64,000 bases of DNA from JAGMXM01 sp964458325 (lineage in GTDB: Bacteria > Verrucomicrobiota > Verrucomicrobiia > Limisphaerales > UBA1319): the NCBI GenBank assembly GCA_964458325.1, contig CAYWIM010000009.1:7507-71506 (forward strand). The letters run 5' to 3'. Position numbers and translations under genes: made by a program. Under the pieces are notes generated by a model. That model worked only from the letters and a program-made list of their open reading frames with translations. It did no database searches and was not told the DNA's origin. Positions 9,318 to 17,150 of this stretch are shown here, in pieces. Each line of letters begins with the position of its first letter. The stretch's first letter is position 1.

Positions 9318-12113
9318 GTGAACACGATCGTCACCAACTCGATTCGGCCCGCCGATTCCGGCCTGACCCGGGCCCACCACCCGCCACGGACACGCGCCTT
9401 GATTCCTCTGGCCCTCGTCTTTTTGGCGTGGATGGCTGGCATGTCTGCCTTGGCCAACACCGACCTCATCAACACGAAAAGCTCGTGGCCGGCGGACTCA
9501 GCTTGGATCGAGATCCCCAAACTGCGCGACGGGAGCGACATCACGGCCACCGGATGGGACTTTACCTGGAATACATCCTCCCAAGGCACGGTCTATTATT
9601 ACGACGACGGTTCGTTCCTTTACTTTCGCACGCGACTGAAGGGAAACACCGTGACTTGGAATTCCTCTTCTCCGGGAGCTATTTGGATCTACATCAAGAA
9701 AGCAGGCTCGGCCAACCTGGTTGACTTTGCGATTGCCTGGGACGCAGCCAACTTCTCAAATAAGGCCACTCATGGACTGGAGATGCAGACCTTGGACAGT
9801 GCGAGCAGCAGTTTGTGGCCGAGTCTCACGATGAAGGATGTCGATGCCTTACCGAACGCCAAGACGATTGCAGACATCAATTATACCGGCTACACCGACG
9901 GCTATCTCCGCGTTGTCGACGGCCTGACAAGGGCCGATGAGGGCACCTGCTACCTTGACTGGGCTGTCAGTTGGGCGTATCTGAACAACACCACTCGCCA
10001 TTCCAACTTCGGTCTTTCCCGGTCCGATACTTGGTATGTGGCTGTGGGCAGTCTGTGTAACTCGAACGACCATGGCCCCCTGGGAGATTATGTTAATCCT
10101 GGCAATAGCAGCGATGTGGCCGGCTTGGTGAATTACAACAGCACCGCGATCACTGAAGGCGGCCTGGGCTGGAGTGGTACAATCAGCCCCCAAGGGAAGA
10201 CCAGCCGCACTTGGGATGGCACCAGCACGGCCAGCTCCAATTGGCGGTTAGCAGACTCGGGGAACCCAGGTGCAAATTGGACGCCCGATGCCTTGCCGGC
10301 GAAGAATGACAACCTCATATTCCCCGACAACGCCGACCGCAAGAGCAACGTCAACAACCTCCTGGCCACGGTCGGCTCCGTCACGTTCAGCGCAGGCAGC
10401 AGCGGCGGATACAGCCTCAGCCTTGATAACAGCGTTCCCTCGTTCACGATCTATGGGGGCATTTTGAATCAGATCACCGCGAACACAACGACCTGGGGTA
10501 TTCCCACCACTCTCGGCGCGGACCAGACGTTTTCGGTCGCATACGGCGGCACGCTCGACTTCAACGGGGCGATCGTCAATGGAGGATATCTGCTGACGGT
10601 GGACAGCGTCGGCGCCACGCTTTTCGATGGGGCGGTTTCGGGCACTGGCGGTCTCACCAAGTCCGGCGGCGGCACCCTGACTCTTACTGCGGAGAACACC
10701 TACGGCGGCCCGACCACGGTCAGCGCAGGCAAGTTGGTACTGAACGGTTCATTGGCATCGGCCAGTCCGATTTCCGTGGACTCGGGCGCTACGCTGGCGG
10801 GCATCGGCACTGCAGGCAACAACCCTAATGCGACAGACACCCTGACGATCAATGGCACCGTGGCGCCCGGCAACAGCGTCGGGACACTCAATATCAATGG
10901 CGCCGTGAGATGGAATGCCGGCGGCGTATACGAATGGGAGATCAATGACGCCAACAGCACGGCCGGAACGGGTTGGGATTGGATGAACATTAACGGTGCT
11001 CTGAAGATTAACGCCACGACTGAAAGCCGTTACACCATTAAGATCATTTCGCTGGCTGGCGCCGCGTCAGGCCCAGCAGCGGATTTCGACTGCCGGACTG
11101 CCTGCGCCTGGCACATTGCAACCGTTAGCGGGGCTATCAATGGTTTCGACGCCAGCAAGTTTACGATCGACTCGAGTCAGTTCCAAAATTTCACCGGTGG
11201 AGGAACGTTCAGCGTCGCGTTAAGCAGCGATACCAAGTCCGTGGATGTGGTCTTTACCCCCCACGTCTGCGCTGCAGGCGATTTCAACCCCGTTCCCAGT
11301 TGGAACACGGACGGGGGAACCATCAACATCACGATTCAGAATAACTATGGACTGGCGACGGTCATGGGTCTGCGATTTGTCAACTGCACCATGGCAGGGA
11401 CCGCCTACGGCGCCGAGAACGTGGTTTTGCAGACCTATTCCCCGATGACACAGGACACCCCCTACTTGCTTCCCATCGGGACGATCAAGGTCGTAGTCGT
11501 TGGAACGAGGGTCAACTCGAATCTTAGAGCCTCATGTAATGCCCGTGCGTCTGACCTGTGCCGCACTTTTTCCGCCACGATCGATCCCGTGAGCACGCTG
11601 CTGGAGATTGGCGGCAGCGGCGAGACATTGCAGACGTTCACTGACATTCCGTCGGCCGAACGATACATCAGCGTCCAGAACGGCGCGTCCGGCTTAAGGA
11701 AGCTCAGTATCCTGGTGAACGGCCATCCCTACGTCCTCGAGTCGCTGGGCGATGGCGAGTCTAAGACACTCGATGTGAGCGCGGCGATGAATCCTGGAGA
11801 GGGCAACACCGTGGTTCTGGTGGGCGAGGGTGCGGAGGGATCGAGCGCCATGATTACTATTGGCGATGCTCCGGCGGGCGAGCCGCTGACTAATAGCGAA
11901 TCGATCGCGTTGCGGACCGAGAGGTCAGACAGCGGCCTGCGGTTGTCCTGGGCGGCAGCAGGGTCTGGGTATGTGCTTCAAAGCCGGTCCGGCCTCGAGT
12001 CGCTGGACGCGTGGGTGGACTGGCCCGAGCCGCCGGTATGGGTGGATGGGCGCTTTGTGGTGACTGTGCCGCTGGGCAGCACCGCGGAATTTTTCCGATT
12101 GCATAAGCCATGA
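9318..12113 (+). CDS. Secreted autotransporter-associated beta-strand repeat protein
   Basis: 931 residues. A long leader ends in a hydrophobic export signal (LIPLALVFLAWMAGMSALA, about residues 29-47). An N-terminal domain of about 280 residues, rich in Trp, Tyr and Ser, is not one I recognise. At about residues 440-475 there is a clear PATR unit, GLTKSGGGTLTLTAENTYGG followed by TTVSAGKLVLNGSL, a beta-helix repeat found in passenger domains. The C-terminus (YVLQSRSGLESLDAW ... GSTAEFFRLHKP) is the tail type seen on many secreted verrucomicrobial proteins. No outer-membrane barrel is visible, so it is not a classical autotransporter. The start codon at 9318 is GTG with no strong Shine-Dalgarno sequence. 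It converges on the FGE-like gene. Confidence 0.75.
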   Translation: MNTIVTNSIRPADSGLTRAHHPPRTRALIPLALVFLAWMAGMSALANTDLINTKSSWPADSAWIEIPKLRDGSDITATGWDFTWNTSSQGTVYYYDDGSFLYFRTRLKGNTVTWNSSSPGAIWIYIKKAGSANLVDFAIAWDAANFSNKATHGLEMQTLDSASSSLWPSLTMKDVDALPNAKTIADINYTGYTDGYLRVVDGLTRADEGTCYLDWAVSWAYLNNTTRHSNFGLSRSDTWYVAVGSLCNSNDHGPLGDYVNPGNSSDVAGLVNYNSTAITEGGLGWSGTISPQGKTSRTWDGTSTASSNWRLADSGNPGANWTPDALPAKNDNLIFPDNADRKSNVNNLLATVGSVTFSAGSSGGYSLSLDNSVPSFTIYGGILNQITANTTTWGIPTTLGADQTFSVAYGGTLDFNGAIVNGGYLLTVDSVGATLFDGAVSGTGGLTKSGGGTLTLTAENTYGGPTTVSAGKLVLNGSLASASPISVDSGATLAGIGTAGNNPNATDTLTINGTVAPGNSVGTLNINGAVRWNAGGVYEWEINDANSTAGTGWDWMNINGALKINATTESRYTIKIISLAGAASGPAADFDCRTACAWHIATVSGAINGFDASKFTIDSSQFQNFTGGGTFSVALSSDTKSVDVVFTPHVCAAGDFNPVPSWNTDGGTINITIQNNYGLATVMGLRFVNCTMAGTAYGAENVVLQTYSPMTQDTPYLLPIGTIKVVVVGTRVNSNLRASCNARASDLCRTFSATIDPVSTLLEIGGSGETLQTFTDIPSAERYISVQNGASGLRKLSILVNGHPYVLESLGDGESKTLDVSAAMNPGEGNTVVLVGEGAEGSSAMITIGDAPAGEPLTNSESIALRTERSDSGLRLSWAAAGSGYVLQSRSGLESLDAWVDWPEPPVWVDGRFVVTVPLGSTAEFFRLHKP

Positions 12114-12399
12114 GGGCATCCGGTCCTCTTCACAACAAAAACCAATTTCGCATGCAATTTATCAAAGCGTCTGCCAAGGCCCATGAAACAGTGGCTCGGC
12201 GAGTAACCGGAGATCCGCGTGGCCCCATACGATCCAGGTCTGTCTATCGCAAGCCAGTCCTTCGGCGATTGGGAACGCTCAGGTCCGTGGCGGGCTCTAC
12301 TGATCCTTATCTTGCTCCTTCTTCTGCTTCTCCTTCGCCTTCTTCGGGTGGGATCAGTTTTTGATATTTCGCGTCAAGGCTGGTTCTTTGCGGTGCGGG

Positions 12400-13482
12400 T
12401 CAGGGTGTAGGTGGGACCAGAACGACGCGAAAGCCGATTTCGTTGCCGCGATAGCCGGGCAGGCCTCGGATGCGATAAGCCGATCGGCATACTCGGGCAT
12501 CGTTGTACCAGCAGCCGCCTCGAACGAGCCGGTCCTCGCCTGAATCCGGGCCGGCTGGATCGGTGACGTTTCCACCGGGGAGGTTGTATCCCCACCGATC
12601 CACACACCATTCAAAGACGTTTCCGTGCATGTCGAACAACTGCCAATCATTGGGAGGATAGGCGCCCACGGCTGTCGGCCGGTCGACCGCCACTCCGGCA
12701 GGGTTAAACACGGTTCCTGTCGTGGCGTCGTATTCCTGGCGGCCGTTGAAATTGGCCATGCCCGATCGCAAGGCCGATCCGTAAGCGAAGGCAGTGGTCG
12801 TGCCAGCGCGGCAGGCATACTCCCACTCGGCCTCGGTCGGCAACCGGTAGGCCCATCCTTCCGGCAGGCAGCCGGCTGCCCGCTGAGACGCAGTCAGCCG
12901 CGCACAGTAATCCATGGCATTGTGCCAACTCACCTGCTCGACAGGCTGGTTTGAATATCCAGCATAATAACTGGGATTGTTGCCCATCAATGTTTGGTAT
13001 TCGGATTGAGTGACCTCGAACTTTCCCATTTTGAATGAACGGGAGATGGTCACCGTCGTCTGGGGGCCTTCCCAGGGGGATCGCTCCGCCTCCGATGGCG
13101 GAGTTCCCATGAGAAACGTCCCCGCCGGGATGTCCACCAAGGCAGGCGCATGGCCGGGCCAATGGGCTGCCTTGTAGAAGGCATGATTCGAGACGCCATC
13201 GGCAGCCGCGACCGGCAATTGCAGCTCGCCGGCCAATGGGGTATTGGTTTGGAGGATCATTGTTGGTGTGGCCACCAGCGATGGCAGATCGGGCGCGGCG
13301 AACACGAACAGCGCGCCCGGCTCGGGGATCGGCCCCACCACCAGTCGGGCGGCCGGGGGGCTCCACTCGAGACGCAGGGGCAGCGCTGCCGCGAAGGCGC
13401 TGACTGCGATGGCATCGAGACCCAGAAGGACCAGAGCCAGCCGGACCGATGTATGCTCAACTCGTGACATACGCATTCTCAT
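12400..13482 (-). CDS. Secreted FGE-like (SUMF1-domain) protein, atypical active site
   Basis: About 360 residues: a signal region (LALVLLGLDAIAVSAFAAA), an uncharacterised stretch, then an FGE-sulfatase/SUMF1 domain from about residue 120 (VDIPAGTFLMG, KFEVTQSEYQTLMG, YRLPTEAEWEYACRAGT, MHGNVFEWCVDRW, RLVRGGCWYNDARVCRSAYR). True formylglycine-generating enzymes carry two active-site cysteines in RGGS-x-x-C-x4-C-x-R. Here the first position is Asn (RGGCWYND) and only the second Cys (ARVC) is kept, so copper-dependent formylglycine formation is doubtful. Its start region (ATGs at 13482, 13476, 13470) overlaps the end of the HprK-like gene, tying it to that operon. Confidence 0.8.
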   Translation of the reverse strand: MRMRMSRVEHTSVRLALVLLGLDAIAVSAFAAALPLRLEWSPPAARLVVGPIPEPGALFVFAAPDLPSLVATPTMILQTNTPLAGELQLPVAAADGVSNHAFYKAAHWPGHAPALVDIPAGTFLMGTPPSEAERSPWEGPQTTVTISRSFKMGKFEVTQSEYQTLMGNNPSYYAGYSNQPVEQVSWHNAMDYCARLTASQRAAGCLPEGWAYRLPTEAEWEYACRAGTTTAFAYGSALRSGMANFNGRQEYDATTGTVFNPAGVAVDRPTAVGAYPPNDWQLFDMHGNVFEWCVDRWGYNLPGGNVTDPAGPDSGEDRLVRGGCWYNDARVCRSAYRIRGLPGYRGNEIGFRVVLVPPTP

Positions 13483-14458
13483 TGGTGAAACAGACCCTAA
13501 GGACCGACCGGAGAAGAGCCGGCAGCTCCTCGAAATCACGGCCAGTCTCGAGACGGAGGCAGAGGCACTGTTGCGCTAGCGCGGCCAGGACCGACAGGTG
13601 GGCCTGGGTCGCCTGGATCTCCGTTCTCAATACATTGCAGATCAGCTCGAGAAAAGCCGCGTCTCTGGCGATGGGCGTCAGCACGCTCGCCTTGGCCGGG
13701 GCGGTCCGCGGAAACACCAGCACCGCGGGCGCACATTCCCAGCATGTCGCCGCGCCATAGACCTGGGCGGGATTGACCGCCTGTTTCGGCCGGCTCACGC
13801 CGGATGAGGGCGGGACCAGGCTCCGCAGCTCGGGAAAGAAGCTGGCCGTGTGCGCAGTCAGGTCCATCTCGTCCGGAAATGCGAGCACTCGCAACCCCCC
13901 GGATCGAGGGTGCAGAAACACAGTGTCATCGCCCAGAAAATCGAAGCCGGCTCGAAGGAGGGCGGCGGCAAGCGTCGTCTTGCCGGCGCCCGATGCGCCT
14001 GCGATCAGGAGCCCTTTGCCATGGAGACACAGGCCGGCAGCATGGACCATATACATGCCTTGCCGTTTCAACAGCTCCGCCAGGGGTATCATGAGGCATG
14101 GATGCGCCAGCAGCCAGGGCGTGCGCCCCTCGCTATCCAGGTAAGAGACGCGGACCCGGCCTGTGTTCACATCGCAAAGCACTCGAGCCTGCCCCGGATA
14201 ATCGATGAACAGAAGTTGGTGTTGGTCGAAATAGAGCGCTTGGCCTTGGTGCAAGTCAAGGACTGGACGTCCCGGGCCATCAGGGCGGCTGACGGCGTGA
14301 TGGCTGGCGTCAGGAACCCGGCAAAACTCGAAATCCAGATCCGACCGGCTGCCCATGTTCGCGGCGGGGAACCTGCCGAGACGGCGATCCAGGGCCGCCA
14401 CCACGGATTCCTCGCCGGAGACCGTCAGTCTCAGGCCATGGAACAAGTAAGCTCGCAT
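13457..14458 (-). CDS. HprK-like kinase of a lasso-peptide-type operon
   Basis: 333 residues. The C-terminal half has the HPr-kinase/PEP-carboxykinase fold signature: P-loop GASGAGKT at 154-161 followed by FLGDD with Asp177 and Asp178, after MVHAAGLCLHGKGLLI. The N-terminal half is divergent, as in HprK-related proteins outside sugar regulation. Such stand-alone kinases occur in RiPP loci; PadeK of the paeninodin cluster phosphorylates a lasso precursor. ATG 14458 has gagg seven bases upstream and is preferred to TTG 14464. It begins 16 bases after the transglutaminase-like gene ends, and its 3' end overlaps the FGE-like gene. No HPr or PTS gene is near, which argues against a role in carbon catabolite control. 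Confidence 0.8.
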   Translation of the reverse strand: MRAYLFHGLRLTVSGEESVVAALDRRLGRFPAANMGSRSDLDFEFCRVPDASHHAVSRPDGPGRPVLDLHQGQALYFDQHQLLFIDYPGQARVLCDVNTGRVRVSYLDSEGRTPWLLAHPCLMIPLAELLKRQGMYMVHAAGLCLHGKGLLIAGASGAGKTTLAAALLRAGFDFLGDDTVFLHPRSGGLRVLAFPDEMDLTAHTASFFPELRSLVPPSSGVSRPKQAVNPAQVYGAATCWECAPAVLVFPRTAPAKASVLTPIARDAAFLELICNVLRTEIQATQAHLSVLAALAQQCLCLRLETGRDFEELPALLRSVLRVCFTNENAYVTS

Positions 14459-14474
14459 GGTCAAGCCTCACCCT

Positions 14475-14972
14475 TCAGACATTGCCCGCGGTCTTCGGCC
14501 CTGGGCCAGCGAGGCTGTAGATGGGAACGAAACCCGATGGAACGGGCCCCTGCTCGAGGAACGGCTGGCCGTCCTTGACAAGCCAGCAGTGTCCGGGTTC
14601 CTCGACCAATACGCCGTTCCGGGCTCGAGCGCCAAAACAGAGATCCAGGTCCATGCCCGCGCGCCGCAGGAAGTAATAGAGCGTCAGCCCGCGGGTCAGG
14701 CACCCTCGACGGATGATCGGCGTTCCGACGGCGATGGCCGACTCGACACAACGGATGATATCCGCGGGCCGGTCGCGATGGCCGCCGGTCGTCGCGCCGG
14801 CTGCAAACCGGCGTTCGAGCAGCCGCTTCAGTGCCGGCAGCCTCAAGCGCATTAAGGCCGGCGCCGCTGCGGCGAAAAGGAAAACCCGGATGAAGAGCCG
14901 CCCTTGGCTCGCCCCCCGGAACTGCTGCAAGATGGCCCATCGCCTACGGATGATCGCCCACCAATCTCTCAT
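14475..14972 (-). CDS. Lasso-peptide B2-type transglutaminase-like protease (Transglut_core3)
   Basis: 165 residues. A cysteine-peptidase triad is visible: Cys91 in RRGCLTRGLTLYYFLRRAG, His128 in PGHCWL and Asp134 in KDGQPF. This spacing and the helix after the Cys fit the Transglut_core3 family, whose best known members (B2) cut the leader peptide off lasso precursors. The N-terminal 60 residues are basic and hydrophobic (FIRVFLFAAAAPALMRLRLPAL), as in other B2 proteins. ATG 14972 overlaps the end of the PqqD-like gene by 29 bases; a TTG at 14978 is the alternative. The partner order PqqD then B2 matches split B1-B2 systems. Confidence 0.82.
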   Translation of the reverse strand: MRDWWAIIRRRWAILQQFRGASQGRLFIRVFLFAAAAPALMRLRLPALKRLLERRFAAGATTGGHRDRPADIIRCVESAIAVGTPIIRRGCLTRGLTLYYFLRRAGMDLDLCFGARARNGVLVEEPGHCWLVKDGQPFLEQGPVPSGFVPIYSLAGPGPKTAGNV

Positions 14973-15225
14973 GCGCAAGGTCGGTCAACAGTGCCAGCAG
15001 ATCGCGCTCGATGGCGGCCTGGGGCGCTTCGTATTCATCCTCCAACAGCGCCGCCATTTCCAATACCGTGCGAGAGCCATCGCACAGGTCCCACACCCGG
15101 CCGCCGACCTCGTCGAGCGTGAAATACCGCCCGTCATCCATATCGAGCAGGACAACCGTGCCCCCCGCCTCTTCCTTGAGGATCCGGTCCGAACGCAGGG
15201 GCCGAGTGGTCAGCGTGATCGTCAT
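14944..15225 (-). CDS. PqqD-family peptide-recognition protein (RRE, lasso B1 type)
   Basis: 93 residues, the normal size for a free-standing RiPP recognition element. The fold signature is clear: a leading beta strand (LKEEAGGTVVLLDMDDGRYFTLDEVGGRVWDLCDG, seen here as the pattern LLD-x3-GRYF-LDEVG-x-VWDL), then helices (TVLEMAALLEDEYEAPQAAIERD) and a final LLTDLAHERLV. PqqD-like proteins bind the leader of a precursor peptide and present it to a processing enzyme. ATG 15225 is two bases after the stop of the 61-codon candidate precursor. The upstream in-frame extension to 15435 is not family-like and is rejected. Confidence 0.85.
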   Translation of the reverse strand: MTITLTTRPLRSDRILKEEAGGTVVLLDMDDGRYFTLDEVGGRVWDLCDGSRTVLEMAALLEDEYEAPQAAIERDLLALLTDLAHERLVGDHP

Positions 15226-15227
15226 TC

Positions 15228-15413
15228 TCAAACACAGCGGAAATAACATCTCGAGGAGCGATTCGCAAGCTCGACGATGGACGACCCCCCCGCGCGCGCA
15301 TCCGCTTTGATCTGCCTCGACGCGACCTCGGCCGCATCCGGATCCATCGTTCTTGCTTGAATCTGCAGGCTCGTCAACTCGACGATTGGGTTCGCTGTCC
15401 GGCGCCGTTGCAT
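15228..15413 (-). CDS. Candidate RiPP precursor peptide (61 codons) just upstream of pqqD-like gene
   Basis: A 61-codon frame ends two bases before the PqqD-like start and begins inside the last 40 bases of the nucleotidyltransferase gene. It resembles no family I know. The N-terminal part (residues 1-40) is hydrophilic and contains NPIVELTSLQIQART. The C-terminal part has Gly42-Gly43, Glu48 and a Cys-rich end, CYFRC at residues 56-60. About 70 percent of third codon positions are G or C, as expected for coding DNA here. The position is where a RiPP precursor would sit. Against it: no strong ribosome binding site (ATG 15413; internal ATG 15347 possible), and no Thr at the usual lasso leader position -2. 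Confidence 0.4.
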   Translation of the reverse strand: MQRRRTANPIVELTSLQIQARTMDPDAAEVASRQIKADARAGGSSIVELANRSSRCYFRCV

Positions 15414-16732
15414 CCCGATCGAGCCAGCGCCTCATCGAGCCGACGCCGCAGGAGGGCGTCTCGATGAAATTGCCGGATGAGGATCAGGGCCTGGCCAGGA
15501 TGCATGATCGAGTGCGACGCGATTTCAGCCCCTCGAGCCAGCATGTGGACAAGATGCCGAATGCGGCCCCGGCGATTGGGCGAGCCGCTCCGCAAGAGCG
15601 ATAGGCCACTCTCCGGATCGGACTGCGGCTGAAAGAGGGTCCTTACCAACGCCGATCCGCCCCCCGAAAACGGCGCCGCCACGCTGCGCTCGAGGCCTTT
15701 GAGCGGGGCCAGCGCCATGCGCGCCTCGGCCGATAGAGTCAGCCGGCCCGCTGACAGCGCCTGTTCTCGGGCTAAGGCCAGGCACCGGGCGTCCGGATCC
15801 GCCGGGCTGAGCGCCCGCATGCAGGCGTCCGGCACAACCGCATCCAACAACTCATGCGCCAGAGCCAGGGCCAGATGCACCCAGCGGCCCACCCCCCAAT
15901 CCAGGGCGCGATTCGCAAGCCGCTCCCAATCGATCTCTGCACCGAACCGGCGGACCACGGCAGCGATGTCGCAGAACGGCCGTAGACCAATGCAGAATGC
16001 CGCCCCATCCCCAAAAGCCCCATGCACGCACAGATGCAGCAGCAGATCCTCCGGCGCCAGACAACGGCTGCTCGAACCCGCCAGGGTCGCCGGCCTCGAT
16101 CGGTTCCACAGAGACTCGACATCGACTGCGCAGGCCGACAACGGCGGCAGGATCGTCCAGTGAAGCTCGATGCCAGGGCCGGGCGGCTTGTGCAAGCGGG
16201 GCAAGTGGCGGCGCACTCGGCACCATGCATCGATGTCAGGGACCATTCCCATCTCGAACCTGTACCCGATCGACTGCAGCGCCTCGGCCGCCGATGCCAT
16301 ATCCCCCCGCCGGACCAGCAGATCGATATCCCCCATGGTTCGATGCCCGATGTGACCATACACCAGCCCGGCCAGAAATGCCCCCTTCAGAATGATCGCG
16401 GGAATCCGGCGCCGATCGAATGCGCCCAGCACTCCTTGAAGATCCCGATATGCCAGCGCGTTCTTTGCGGCATTGGTTAGAAATGCGATCCGAAGCGATT
16501 CGAGCACCGCCTCGGGAATCCTCGGCGCCGAGGCGCCGGCGAGCAGCCGCCCGTACACCAGCGGACTGAGCCCATGCCTGCCAGCGCACTCGAGAAGCGC
16601 GCGCCAGTCCGATGGAGACGCGCCGAGTTCTCCTCCCGTCATGGATTCAACCGGCCCGCGCAAAAATCGCAACAGCCACCGGTGGTTCTCGTCCTCACCC
16701 TTGGCTCCTTCACCTGGCGCCCGGCTTCTCAT
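15374..16732 (-). CDS. Nucleotidyltransferase-family protein (NTP_transf_5)
   Basis: 452 residues. The catalytic signature lies at 115-140: LKGAFLAGLVYGH, then RTMGDIDLLV, where the GDIDLLV Asp pair would bind metal as in the pol-beta nucleotidyltransferase superfamily. The following helical part (LAPEDLLLHLCVHGAFG) is typical of NTP_transf_5 proteins. Family members recur in lasso-peptide and other RiPP loci, where their task is not settled. It is the first gene of the minus-strand operon. ATG 16732 overlaps by an ATGA the frame running out of the degenerate sppA copy; an internal ATG at 16642 would drop 30 poorly conserved residues. The 3' end overlaps the candidate precursor by 40 bases. 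Confidence 0.8.
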   Translation of the reverse strand: MRSRAPGEGAKGEDENHRWLLRFLRGPVESMTGGELGASPSDWRALLECAGRHGLSPLVYGRLLAGASAPRIPEAVLESLRIAFLTNAAKNALAYRDLQGVLGAFDRRRIPAIILKGAFLAGLVYGHIGHRTMGDIDLLVRRGDMASAAEALQSIGYRFEMGMVPDIDAWCRVRRHLPRLHKPPGPGIELHWTILPPLSACAVDVESLWNRSRPATLAGSSSRCLAPEDLLLHLCVHGAFGDGAAFCIGLRPFCDIAAVVRRFGAEIDWERLANRALDWGVGRWVHLALALAHELLDAVVPDACMRALSPADPDARCLALAREQALSAGRLTLSAEARMALAPLKGLERSVAAPFSGGGSALVRTLFQPQSDPESGLSLLRSGSPNRRGRIRHLVHMLARGAEIASHSIMHPGQALILIRQFHRDALLRRRLDEALARSGCNGAGQRTQSSS

Positions 16733-17143
16733 CCCAGCGCGTGTTGTGCTTGCTGACTCGAGCGTCTTTGATTGCCGGCCGGATCATTCGCCGCCTTGCC
16801 CAGGCGCGCGCCGACCGGCGCCTCGGTGAGCACGCCGTCCAGCCGGAACACCGGTACGATGCTGGCCGGTTGCTCAGTCGATGCTGCCTGAGCGCGAACT
16901 CCGGTCAGCACTGTCATTAGCACCGCGCTCGACAGGAGGGCGAATGCCGCCCGGAAACCGCGCAATCGACTTCGTCCATGCGGTAATTGGCTCGTTCCGG
17001 CGCCGGTTAACGCGCCGCACCGTCCGCCCGAGGCGACCATGCGCGATTCGCTGGTTGCCGGAGCGCAAAGCCCGAGCCGCAAGAAGCTATGAATTGGTGT
17101 GTTCATTGGATTGATTCAGGTTCTCGGATCCCGTCAAACGGTC
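16729..17143 (-). pseudogene. Degenerate duplicate of the sppA 5' end
   Basis: From about 16777 to 17143 the sequence repeats the sppA start region (8466-8822), including about 40 bases upstream of the ATG. The encoded segment AVLMTVLTGVRAQAAST and PASIVPVFRLDGVLTEAPV is nearly identical to SppA. Relative to the intact gene, 51 bases (17 codons) are deleted in frame after TEAPV, a Gly became Gln, and homology ends after RLGKAANDPA. The frame then runs to a stop at 16729 that overlaps the nucleotidyltransferase ATG. It keeps the start codon and signal peptide but no catalytic part. Confidence 0.9.
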
Positions 17144-17150
17144 TTCGTTG

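Noticed and set aside
12219..12410. 63-codon plus-strand frame with a Leu-rich stretch
   Set aside because: The run of Leu comes from a pyrimidine-rich tract (tccttcttctgcttctcctt). It has no ribosome binding site and no conserved pattern.
13457..14458. Genuine HPr kinase/phosphorylase of carbon regulation
   Set aside because: The N-terminal half is unlike HprK, no PTS gene is near, and its partners are RiPP-type genes.
16729..17106. The 125-codon frame as a real small secreted protein
   Set aside because: It is the sppA start with a 17-codon deletion and then divergent sequence, so a pseudogene is the simpler reading.
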